This document shows, piece by piece, positions 16,118-23,486 of a stretch of 64,000 bases of DNA. The stretch's first letter is position 1, and each line of letters opens with the position of its first letter. Position numbers and translations under genes: made by a program. The notes beneath the pieces are model-generated. The model searched no databases. It saw only the letters and a program-made list of their open reading frames with translations, and was not told the origin of the DNA. The DNA is from an uncultured Verrucomicrobiota bacterium. GTDB taxonomy: Bacteria; Verrucomicrobiota; Kiritimatiellia; CAIVKH01. The stretch is taken from positions 62,001 through 126,000 of the forward strand of contig CALMYG010000022.1 in the NCBI GenBank assembly GCA_937873455.1, written 5' to 3'.

Positions 16118-19100
16118 TTATTTGGCGGGGCGGCGCAGGTCAAAGGTGTAGGGGAACTCTTCGTTTTCCTCTTCGGGAGGCGCGACAACCGGTTCCAAGC
16201 CGACGGCTTTGGGCATGAAGCGGGCTTGGCGTTTGGATTCCGGCGCAATGGTGAACGCGCCGGGGGTATGGACGTCGTCGGTAAAGCGGGAAATGCGACG
16301 GGCTTCCGCCTCGAGGGCGTTGACCGGGAAGGTGCTGTAATTGCGTCCGCCGTAGTGGGAGACATGGTAGGAGCAGCCGCCAAGCGAACGCCCGGTCCAG
16401 GTGTCGATGACGTCAAATACCAGCGGGGAATGCACGCCGATGGTTGGATGCAGGCAGGACCAGGGCTGCCATGCGCGGTAGCGGATACCGGCGACTTGTT
16501 CGCCGTGCACCCCGGTGGGGCGGAGGTTGACCCGGCGCCCGTTGCACGCCAAAATGTGCCGGTCGGCGGTGATGCCGCGCAGCCGCACTTGAAGGCGTTC
16601 CATCGAGGAGTCGACGTACCGCGCGGTGCCGCCGGAAGCCGCCTCTTCGCCGAGCACATGCCACGGTTCGATGGCCGCGCGCAATTCCAGTTCAATGCCA
16701 TCGAGGTTGATTTCGCCGTAGCGCGGAAAGCGGAATTCGTTGAAGGGCAGAAACCAGTTCGGATCGAACTCGTAACCCGCCGTCCGCAAGTCAGCGAGGA
16801 TCTCCAGGAGATCTTTCCAGACAAAATGCGGCAGCAGAAAGCGGTCGTGCAGTTCGGTTCCCCAGCGGATCAGCGGTTTCTTGTACGGCTGTTTCCAGAA
16901 CCATGCGCATAACGCGCGGACCAACAGCGCTTGCAACAACGCCATCCGGGCATGCGGCGGCATTTCAAAGCCGCGAAGTTCCACCAGCCCGAGACGCCCG
17001 GTGGCGCTGTCCGGCGAATACAGTTTATCGATACAGAATTCCGCCCGGTGGGTGTTGCCGGTGAGGTCGACCAGCAAGTGCCGGAGGACGCGGTCAATCA
17101 GCCAGGGCTGGGCGACATCCCCGTCCGGTATCAGGCTGAGCGCGATTTCCAGTTCGTACACGAATTCGGAGCGGCCTTCATCGACCCGGGGGGCCTGGCT
17201 GGTCGGGCCGACAAACGCGCTCGAGAACAAGTAGGAGAGTGCGGGGTGATGTTGCCAATAGGTGATCAAGCTGCGGAGGAGGGACGGGCGCCGGAGAAAC
17301 GGGCTGGCTTCCGGGGTGGCGCCACCGAGGGTCATGTGGTTGCCGCCGCCGGTTCCGGTGTGGCGACCGTCGAGCATGAACTTTTCCGTGGCGAGCCGGG
17401 CGAGGCGCGCTTCTTCGTACAGGCGCGTGGTAATGGCGCACAATTCATCCCAATCGTGTGAAGGATGTATGTTGACTTCGATCACTCCGGGATCCGGGGT
17501 GACGAAGAGTTTCCTCAGGCGGTGATCGGACGGCGGTTCGTAGCCTTCGATGACCACTTTGTAGTGGCAGGACCGGGCGGCGTCTTCGACGGCTTTTATG
17601 AGGCTGGCGTAATGTTCCAGCTTGCCGAGCGGGGGCATGAATATGTGGAGATGTCCTTCGCGGGGTTGCACGCACAACGCGGTGTAGGCGATGTCGGAAA
17701 CCATGCGGTCATCGGCGGGGGCATCCAGTTGATCGCGCGGGGGCAGGGGAGGCGGTGTTTCCCAAAGGTTGGTTTCCGGCAACGGTTCTTTTTGTTCGGG
17801 CGGCATCCAGGGGAGGGAGTCGAGGGGGAGGCGGTACCCCATGGGCGAATCGCCCGGCAGCAGGTACAACCTTCCGCGGCGGAACATCCAGGGGCTGGAG
17901 AACCAGCCGCGATGGTGCACGCCCCAGGTCAGGGGCAGGACATACCCGATGGGTTGGCCGGGATCCTGGTCGAGCAGTCGGGCCAGTTGGCGACGTTCAA
18001 AGGAGCTCTTGAGGTTGGCTTTTAGCGGGTCGATGTTGACCGGGAGCGTGCCCTCTTTCCACAGGTAATAAAAAAGATCTTCGTAGGCGGCGTGCAGGTG
18101 ATGGCTGTTGACCCCGAGAAGCTGGGCCAGGGTTTTGATGAAGGTCTTGGCATGCTTGACCCCGTAACCGTTGGCGGCGGCGGGGTGGGCGAGCAGGGCG
18201 GGATCGGACCACAGCGGTTCGCCGTCGGCCCGCCAGAAACAGCCGTAACGCCAGCGCGGCAGGGCCTCGCCGGGATACCATTTGCCCTGGCCATAATAAC
18301 GAAGGCCGCCGGGGGCAAAGGCGTCGGCCAGCCGCCCGAGCAGATCGATCGCCCGCAAGCGTTTTTCGTCGCCGTCGGCCGCCGTGTTCCACTGTTCGGA
18401 TTCCATGTCGTCAATCGATACAAAGGTGGGTTCGCCGCCCATGGTGAGGGCGAGATCATGCGCCTGCATGTCGGCGTCGACGTGGCGTCCGAGCGCCTGG
18501 ATGGCATTCCACTGGGCGTCGGTGAAGGGTTTGGTCACGCGGGGCAATTCGCGAAAGCGGGTGACATCGTTTTGATAGAAAAATTCAACCTGGCAGGGTT
18601 CGGTGGCGCCGGTGATCGGTGCGGCGCTGACCGGGTCGGGGGTGGCGGCGAGCGGGATATGGCCTTCGCCGGCGAACAAACCGGAAGTGGGGTCCAGGCC
18701 CAGCCATCCGGCGCCGGGGATGTAGACTTCGGCCCAGGCATGCAGGTCGGTAAAGTCTTCGCCGGCGCCGGAGGGGCCATCCAGCGCTTCCACATCTGGC
18801 TTGAGTTGGACCAGATACCCGGAAACGAAGCGGGCGGCGAGCCCGAGGCGACGCAGGATTTGTACGAGCAGCCAACCCGAATCGCGGCATGAACCGGATC
18901 GGAGGCTGAGGGTTTCCTCGCAGGTTTGGACGCCCGGTTCCATGCGAATGGTGTAGGCAATGTGCTGGTTCAGGGCACAGTTCAAGCCGACCAGGAACGA
19001 AACGATGGCTTGAGGTTCCCGTGAGATGCCGGCGAGGTACTCGGTCAGCAGCGGGCCGGGTTCTTGAAGTTCAAAATAAGGGGCGAGTTCCTTGGCCAAT

Positions 19101-19426
19101 TGGGGCGGGTAGGCAAAGGGAAATTGTTCCGCATAGGCTTCGACAAAAAAGTCGAACGGATTGACCACCACCATGTCGGCGATGACTTCCACATCGATAA
19201 CCAGTTCGCGGGCGGGTTCCGGAAAAACCACCCGGGCCAGGAAGTTTCCGAACGGATCCTGCTGCCAGTTGATGAAGTGCGGCTTCGGCTCGATCTGCAG
19301 GGCGTAGGAAACAATCGGCGTTCGGCAATGGGGCGCCGGCTTGAGCCGGATGATGTGCGGGGCGATGGAAACCGGGCGGTCGTAGGCGTAACGTGTTCGG
19401 TGATGGATAGCTGCCCGTATGCTCAT
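16118..19426 (-). CDS. DUF2126 transglutaminase-like large protein
   Basis: A 1102-residue protein with an N-terminal transglutaminase-like half and a C-terminal DUF2126 region. The start MSIRAAIHHRTRYAYDRPVS matches the family N-terminus; the frame extends to 19456 but without support. The triad is Cys180 in LRSGSCRDSGWLL, His229 in TDLHAWAEVYIP and Asp245 in GLDPTSGLF. DUF2126 begins near 320 (GGEPTFVSIDD) and contains YGQGKWYPGEALPRWRYGCF, HTGTGGGNHMTLGGA and, near the end, HYGGRNYSTFPVNALEAEAR. This protein normally accompanies CP-ATP-grasp, alpha-E and small transglutaminase genes; here the others lie 2 kb downstream on the same strand, separated by the toxin-antitoxin/repeat island. It is predicted to act in a peptide tagging or processing pathway; the reaction is not established. 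Confidence 0.92.
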   Translation of the reverse strand: MSIRAAIHHRTRYAYDRPVSIAPHIIRLKPAPHCRTPIVSYALQIEPKPHFINWQQDPFGNFLARVVFPEPARELVIDVEVIADMVVVNPFDFFVEAYAEQFPFAYPPQLAKELAPYFELQEPGPLLTEYLAGISREPQAIVSFLVGLNCALNQHIAYTIRMEPGVQTCEETLSLRSGSCRDSGWLLVQILRRLGLAARFVSGYLVQLKPDVEALDGPSGAGEDFTDLHAWAEVYIPGAGWLGLDPTSGLFAGEGHIPLAATPDPVSAAPITGATEPCQVEFFYQNDVTRFRELPRVTKPFTDAQWNAIQALGRHVDADMQAHDLALTMGGEPTFVSIDDMESEQWNTAADGDEKRLRAIDLLGRLADAFAPGGLRYYGQGKWYPGEALPRWRYGCFWRADGEPLWSDPALLAHPAAANGYGVKHAKTFIKTLAQLLGVNSHHLHAAYEDLFYYLWKEGTLPVNIDPLKANLKSSFERRQLARLLDQDPGQPIGYVLPLTWGVHHRGWFSSPWMFRRGRLYLLPGDSPMGYRLPLDSLPWMPPEQKEPLPETNLWETPPPLPPRDQLDAPADDRMVSDIAYTALCVQPREGHLHIFMPPLGKLEHYASLIKAVEDAARSCHYKVVIEGYEPPSDHRLRKLFVTPDPGVIEVNIHPSHDWDELCAITTRLYEEARLARLATEKFMLDGRHTGTGGGNHMTLGGATPEASPFLRRPSLLRSLITYWQHHPALSYLFSSAFVGPTSQAPRVDEGRSEFVYELEIALSLIPDGDVAQPWLIDRVLRHLLVDLTGNTHRAEFCIDKLYSPDSATGRLGLVELRGFEMPPHARMALLQALLVRALCAWFWKQPYKKPLIRWGTELHDRFLLPHFVWKDLLEILADLRTAGYEFDPNWFLPFNEFRFPRYGEINLDGIELELRAAIEPWHVLGEEAASGGTARYVDSSMERLQVRLRGITADRHILACNGRRVNLRPTGVHGEQVAGIRYRAWQPWSCLHPTIGVHSPLVFDVIDTWTGRSLGGCSYHVSHYGGRNYSTFPVNALEAEARRISRFTDDVHTPGAFTIAPESKRQARFMPKAVGLEPVVAPPEEENEEFPYTFDLRRPAK

Positions 19427-19517
19427 GCCGTCCAGTATGCCCGGGCCGGGCCGCATGCGCAGTATCTATCGCATTAATTATTTATTGCCAGAACAGGCTT
19501 GGGTTAGAAATGTGTTA

Positions 19518-19552
19518 GCCCGGATGATGCGGCGTGTGCGCACCATCCGGGC
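19518..19552 (-). terminator. Inverted repeat downstream of the TonB receptor gene
   Basis: GCCCGGATG (19518-19526) pairs perfectly with CATCCGGGC (19544-19552); part of the 17-base loop can also pair. It lies 27 bases after the receptor stop on the minus strand. The following bases TAACACATTTCT form only a weak T-tract, so it may be a terminator or an mRNA 3'-end stabiliser. Confidence 0.5.
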
Positions 19553-19578
19553 CAACGAGCAACCGTCAACCCGATCAA

Positions 19579-21702
19579 TTAGAAGTCGATCTTAACGCCG
19601 GCGAAGTAGTTGCGTTCAGCGGCGGGGTCTATGCCGTCGTTGCGGATGCGGGCATAGTAGTCGCGGTCAAAAACATTGTTGATACCGGCAAATACGCTGA
19701 CCGTGTCGCGGTAAATGGTGGCTTCGGCGGAAAGATCCCACACCGCGTAGCTGGGGATGGCGCGTTCTTCCTTGTTGGCGTCATCCGCGAAATGTTCGCC
19801 GACCATCGTGCCGCTGAAGGAAAACCGGAGGCGGTCGGTCGGGGCAAATCGGATTCCCGAGCGCACCAGATAGTCCGGGGCGTATTGCGGGGTCTTGCCT
19901 TCCTGGGGGCCGCTGGTGAATTCGGCGTCGAGCAGCATGACGTTGCCGAACCAGGTCAAGGCGCCGAGGGCGCTCGTGATGTCGATGACTTCCGAAACAT
20001 CCACCTCCACGGCGGCTTCCACGCCGCGGTGACGTGATTTGCCGACATTGGCCAAGGTGGAAAACCCGCCGTCCAAGGCGATGGAGCCCACCTGATCGCG
20101 GAAGTTCATCTGGAACACGCTGGCGTCCCAGGTCAGAAAACCGCCGGCGCGTCCGCGCCAACCAAGGTCGAACTGAACGGCCTCGCTCGGGTCGAGATCT
20201 TCGGGCACCAGGGTCGTTCCGCCGGTCGGCACCGTTTCCGTGTACATGGTGGGGCGGTAGGACTGCGAGGCATTGGCATAGAATTCCTGATCGGCGAGCG
20301 CTTTCCAGGCCAGGCCGAGGCCGAATAGCGGGACCGTGACCTGTTCGTCCTTGCTACCCAGCGGTACGCCTTCCTTGGTCTTCGACGCATTGACTTTCTC
20401 CTTCACCTCCTGCCAGATGTTTTCGACGCGGACGCCCGGCGTAGCCGACCAGTCGCCGAAGACAAACCGGTTTTCGACAAAGACCGGGACGTAGTAGACC
20501 GAGCGGTCGCTTTCGTTGACGACCTTGCCGTTCCGTGAGGTGGGGGAGGTTCCGCGTTTATCGGTGCGGGGGGAATCCACGTGGTACACCATTGCACCGG
20601 CGATCAGGGTATGGTCATGGTCCCAGGCCGACCAGCCATGGCGGAGGCGGCCTTCGGTGGCGGCGGTGTAGAATTCCTGAAGTTCGATGGTGTTGCTGTT
20701 GGCATCCGGTCCGGTTGGCAGCGTACCAAAGCCCCCGCCGCGTTGGCGGCGGCTGTAGCGGGAATAGTAGCCGCCAAATGCCTTCAGTTCCAGCAGGGTA
20801 TCGTCGGAAATGTCATGTTCCAATCCGATTACGCCGGCGTAGCGTTGCAGTTCAAAGCGGTCGTGAAACCGCGAGGTGGCTTTCCGGTTTTCCCGGTAAT
20901 TGACGGTGTCCGGTCCGGTCGCCAGGGTGAGACCGCCCGGTTCGCCGTGTTGTTCCTCGTAGGCGTCGAAGGCAACGTTCCAGCGGGTGCGTTCCGAGGC
21001 GGGAAGCACCAGCTTTATGCGTCCGGCGTACACATCAAAATCGCTGTTGGCTTCGCGGAATCCGTCGCCTTGGCGATGATGAAACCAAGCCAGGTAGCCA
21101 AGGTCATCGGTGGTTCCTTCCACGGAGTTAAACGTGGAGTAGAAGCCGTCGCTGCCGATGGTGTGCCGGGTGTGAAACGCCTGGGTCACGTCGGTGCGTG
21201 GATTGCGGGTAACGTAATTCAACGCACCGCCGGGTTGGGGCCCGTACATGAGCGAAGCGCCGCCGCGGATAAACTCGATATGGCTAACCGCTTCCAGGGG
21301 CGGGGTGTAATAGGCCTCGGGATATCCGAACATGTCGGCGTGAATGGGAACGCCATCCTGCATCACCTGAGTGAACATTACCCGGTGGGGCGGCAGTCCG
21401 CGATAACCCAGGCTCAACAGCGGGGAGGACTCTTCACTCACCAGCAAGCCCGGCGTCTGATCGAGGGCTTGGCGATAGTTGTTGTTCACCAGGGCCGGAC
21501 GATTGTCGAAACTGATGCGTTCCGCTTTTTTACCGTCAAAAATCGTGACGCCGGATACCGGGGGCAAAAACCGTGTCGTTGACTCCCCGACCACCGTAAC
21601 GTCCGGCAAAACCACCGTTGCCGCATCATCACCACGCGCGGGTTGCTGGACCAGAAGGCCGCCCGCCAAAACCATCATCATCCCATATGTTCGCTTTATC
21701 AT
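19579..21702 (-). CDS. TonB-dependent outer-membrane receptor (FecA-like)
   Basis: A ~707-residue outer-membrane receptor. The signal peptide (MIKRTYGMMMVLAGGLLVQQ, cleavage near PARG-DD) is followed by a TonB-box-like LPDVTVVGE, the plug domain (NNNYRQALDQTPGLLVSEES, LSLGYRGLPPHRVMF, MQDGVPIHADMFGYPEAYY, EFIRGGASLMYGPQPGGALN) and a 22-strand-type barrel ending NYFAGVKIDF with terminal Phe. Plug motifs resemble ferric-citrate/siderophore receptors, so iron-chelate uptake is the likeliest role; the ligand is not determinable. I choose the ATG at 21702 because AAAGGA lies 11 bases before it; for the ATG at 21714 the same site would have no spacing. A predicted promoter with a palindrome on its -35 lies upstream. 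No TonB/ExbBD is adjacent. Confidence 0.92.
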   Translation of the reverse strand: MIKRTYGMMMVLAGGLLVQQPARGDDAATVVLPDVTVVGESTTRFLPPVSGVTIFDGKKAERISFDNRPALVNNNYRQALDQTPGLLVSEESSPLLSLGYRGLPPHRVMFTQVMQDGVPIHADMFGYPEAYYTPPLEAVSHIEFIRGGASLMYGPQPGGALNYVTRNPRTDVTQAFHTRHTIGSDGFYSTFNSVEGTTDDLGYLAWFHHRQGDGFREANSDFDVYAGRIKLVLPASERTRWNVAFDAYEEQHGEPGGLTLATGPDTVNYRENRKATSRFHDRFELQRYAGVIGLEHDISDDTLLELKAFGGYYSRYSRRQRGGGFGTLPTGPDANSNTIELQEFYTAATEGRLRHGWSAWDHDHTLIAGAMVYHVDSPRTDKRGTSPTSRNGKVVNESDRSVYYVPVFVENRFVFGDWSATPGVRVENIWQEVKEKVNASKTKEGVPLGSKDEQVTVPLFGLGLAWKALADQEFYANASQSYRPTMYTETVPTGGTTLVPEDLDPSEAVQFDLGWRGRAGGFLTWDASVFQMNFRDQVGSIALDGGFSTLANVGKSRHRGVEAAVEVDVSEVIDITSALGALTWFGNVMLLDAEFTSGPQEGKTPQYAPDYLVRSGIRFAPTDRLRFSFSGTMVGEHFADDANKEERAIPSYAVWDLSAEATIYRDTVSVFAGINNVFDRDYYARIRNDGIDPAAERNYFAGVKIDF

Positions 21703-21735
21703 ACGTTTATTCATCCTTTAATTGCATGTGACTGG

Positions 21736-21777
21736 TTGATATGCAAGACGCACACAAATACAACATATGATTTGTAT
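21736..21777 (-). promoter_or_regulatory. Predicted promoter and overlapping operator of the TonB receptor gene
   Basis: On the minus strand, TTGTAT (21758-21763), a 16-base spacer and TATCAA (21736-21741) form a plausible promoter. The -35 hexamer is one arm of the palindrome ATACAA-N8-TTGTAT (21758-21777), so a repressor bound there would block RNA polymerase. It does not match the Fur consensus I know. Prediction by eye. Confidence 0.4.
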
Positions 21778-21829
21778 GTCAAACAATTTTGTGCAGTTGC
21801 GTTCCTCGGTTTTGGCGTTAGGTTGCGGC

Positions 21830-22105
21830 ATGCGTGAATCGTCGGTGAGATCGTTGGCGTGGCTGGTCACCCTGATCGTGTTTTTTCCACTGTGGGTCGG
21901 GGCGCAACGGCTGTTCAGCGAAGGTGTATTGGCGGCGGAGCGTGCCTGGCGCTGGTCGATGCCGGGTTGGATGCACGGGTTGGCTACGTTTCTGATATTT
22001 GCCGGCGTGCTGATGAGCCTTTCGTACCTGGTCGCTTCGCGGCTGAACCGACGGTTCCCGAATTCCCCGGTCCGCGATGCCAGTTGGAACGCGGCGCGTC
22101 ATTAG
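21830..22105 (+). CDS. Small two-span membrane protein, unknown
   Basis: A 91-residue protein divergent from the TonB receptor. Two hydrophobic spans (~8-24, LAWLVTLIVFFPLWVGA; ~48-68, GLATFLIFAGVLMSLSYLVA) are joined by a charged loop, and the C-terminus is basic. The start at 21830 (MRESSVRS) is preceded by TTAGG 8 bases upstream; longer frames from 21767 or 21776 are possible but lack a ribosome site. I do not recognise the family. Divergence from the receptor suggests, but does not show, shared regulation through the palindrome at 21758. Confidence 0.6.
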   Translation: MRESSVRSLAWLVTLIVFFPLWVGAQRLFSEGVLAAERAWRWSMPGWMHGLATFLIFAGVLMSLSYLVASRLNRRFPNSPVRDASWNAARH

Positions 22106-22143
22106 TGTCGAGCATTTAACTCATACGGTAGCGGTGTTCTGTT

Positions 22144-22216
22144 GTCATTCCGAGCGTAATCGAGGAATCTCAGCCGCACCCACAGGCTGAGATGTCTCGA
22201 CTACGCTCGACATGAC
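22144..22216. repeat. 73-bp imperfect inverted-repeat element
   Basis: Arms of ~32 bases run from GTCATTCCGAGCG (22144) to CGCTCGACATGAC (22216) around a 9-base loop, with an internal perfect stretch around CTCAGCC/GGCTGAG. This resembles the widespread 'CATTCCGAGCG…CGAGGAATCTC' family of REP/MITE-like palindromes seen in many unrelated genomes. It lies between two convergent genes and could also act as a bidirectional terminator. Confidence 0.8.
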
Positions 22217-22252
22217 CATGCTGGCTTCGGCTACAGGTTCATTTCAATTGCT

Positions 22253-23182
22253 CTAGCTGATCGCGAGGAGTTGGCGACCATCCCAGGTTACCGTCAGATC
22301 GTTGACGCGTATCCGCGTCCACGAAAAATTCGCAATCAGGTCGGAGGGCCGGCACGGCTCGGGGTGCTCGAGCAAGCCGGCCCAGTGCGCGATCTGCCCG
22401 ACCAGCGCCTCGGGCTCGAAATGCCGGCGCAAGGTTTGCGTGTCCACCGCGCCATGAAGTTTTGCCAGCTTGCCTCCATGATGTTCCAGCAGCAGGAAGT
22501 GGTGCCGGTAAGCGGGGACGGGCAAATCCAGCAGGTGATGGATCAGCATTTGCACGGGAGCGGCCGGGGCCAGGTCGCGGCCACGGATAATTTCGCGGAT
22601 GCCTGCATCGGCGTCATCCACCACCACGGCCAGGTGGTAAGCCATCGCCCGGTCGCGTCGCCGCACCACCGGATCGCCGAGTTCCATCGCCGGTTGTTGA
22701 TCGAGCATCAATCCGCCTTGATCGGCACATTGAATGCGGGTGTCCGGCAAGCGCAGCCGAACGGGTTCGGTACAGGCCCGCCATCCGCCGGGCGGAAGCC
22801 GACGTTGACGGCAGTGGTTGTCGTAGGCAAACCCGCCGTCGGGCGCGGGACGTCCGAGAGTCTTGATGCGGGCCCGGCTGCATGAGCAGGGGTAAAGCAA
22901 GCCGCGATCGGCGAGAACATCGAGGGCTGCTTCGTGCGCGGGTGTCCGGTCGCTTTGCGTCACCCTTTCGTCCCAATCCAAGCCGAACCAGGCGAGATCC
23001 TCGATCATGGCATGGTGGTATTCGGGCCGACAGCGATCCGGATCGAGGTTTTCCAGTCGAAGCATTGTCGGCGCGCCAAGGGCGCGGGCATGCAGCCAGC
23101 ACAGCAACCCGGAAAGCAGGGTTCCGGGATGGGCATATCCGGTTGTTGAAGGCGCGAAGCGTATCGGTGAAGGGTGGGGCAT
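22253..23182 (-). CDS. gluQ: Glutamyl-Q tRNA(Asp) synthetase (GluQRS)
   Basis: A 309-residue truncated glutamyl-tRNA-synthetase paralogue without the anticodon-binding domain, the hallmark of GluQRS, which attaches glutamate to queuosine-34 of tRNA(Asp). The zinc site matches the GluQ pattern CxC-x-Y-x3-C: Cys99, Cys101 ([10 protein letters not shown]), Tyr120 and Cys124 (FAYDNHC). The HIGH-equivalent is HPGT at 18-21 ([12 protein letters not shown]) rather than HxGH, and the KMSKS-equivalent is KLAK in [10 protein letters not shown] instead of the usual KLSK. Both are departures at ATP-handling motifs, so activity is likely but not assured. Queuosine-pathway genes are not adjacent. Start at 23182 ([10 protein letters not shown]). 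Confidence 0.88.
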   Translation of the reverse strand: MPHPSPIRFAPSTTGYAHPGTLLSGLLCWLHARALGAPTMLRLENLDPDRCRPEYHHAMIEDLAWFGLDWDERVTQSDRTPAHEAALDVLADRGLLYPCSCSRARIKTLGRPAPDGGFAYDNHCRQRRLPPGGWRACTEPVRLRLPDTRIQCADQGGLMLDQQPAMELGDPVVRRRDRAMAYHLAVVVDDADAGIREIIRGRDLAPAAPVQMLIHHLLDLPVPAYRHHFLLLEHHGGKLAKLHGAVDTQTLRRHFEPEALVGQIAHWAGLLEHPEPCRPSDLIANFSWTRIRVNDLTVTWDGRQLLAIS

Positions 23183-23222
23183 GAATCAATCGGACGGTAA
23201 CGCGCAGCGTCTTGGTAAAAAG

Positions 23223-23308
23223 TTCCAACCCTTGGAAAATCCCCGCGCCAAAAGTTCCCCGCCTGCTCCCTCCCACATGTCGGGAGGGCGGGCAGGCAAA
23301 CCTTGGAA
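23223..23308 (+). repeat. Paired-palindrome module, copy 2, split by a 39-bp hairpin
   Basis: An intact palindrome TTCCAACCCTTGGAA (23223-23237), the spacer AATCCCCGCGCCAAAAG (17 bases), then TTCC (23255-23258), a 39-bp segment (23259-23297), and AAACCTTGGAA (23298-23308). Removing the 39 bp restores TTCCAAACCTTGGAA, identical to the palindrome at 52913. The segment folds on itself: GCCTGC (23261) with GCAGGC (23292), and CCCTCCC (23268) with GGGAGGG (23282). Confidence 0.88.
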
Positions 23309-23325
23309 CATTGAAGGCGGCGGAC

Positions 23326-23399
23326 TGGAGCGGGTGACGGGAATCGAACCCGTGTCCGAAGCTTGGGAAGCTTCTATTCTACCATTGAACTACACCCGC
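23326..23399 (-). tRNA. tRNA-Gly (anticodon CCC), CCA encoded
   Basis: Reading the minus strand from 23399: acceptor GCGGGTG pairs with CACCCGC; the D-arm has the AGTTCAATGGTAGAAT motif; anticodon stem GAAGC/GCTTC encloses the loop TTCCCAA, giving anticodon CCC; the T-arm is CGGGTTCGATTCCCG; discriminator T and an encoded CCA end at 23326. All four stems are intact. Confidence 0.97.
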
Positions 23400-23486
23400 G
23401 TTATTCCGAATAAATTAACGTGACCGGGTGATTACCACAAGTGTTAAAAGCATGTGGGGCGGGATGCGCCCGGCATCGACCCCGGA

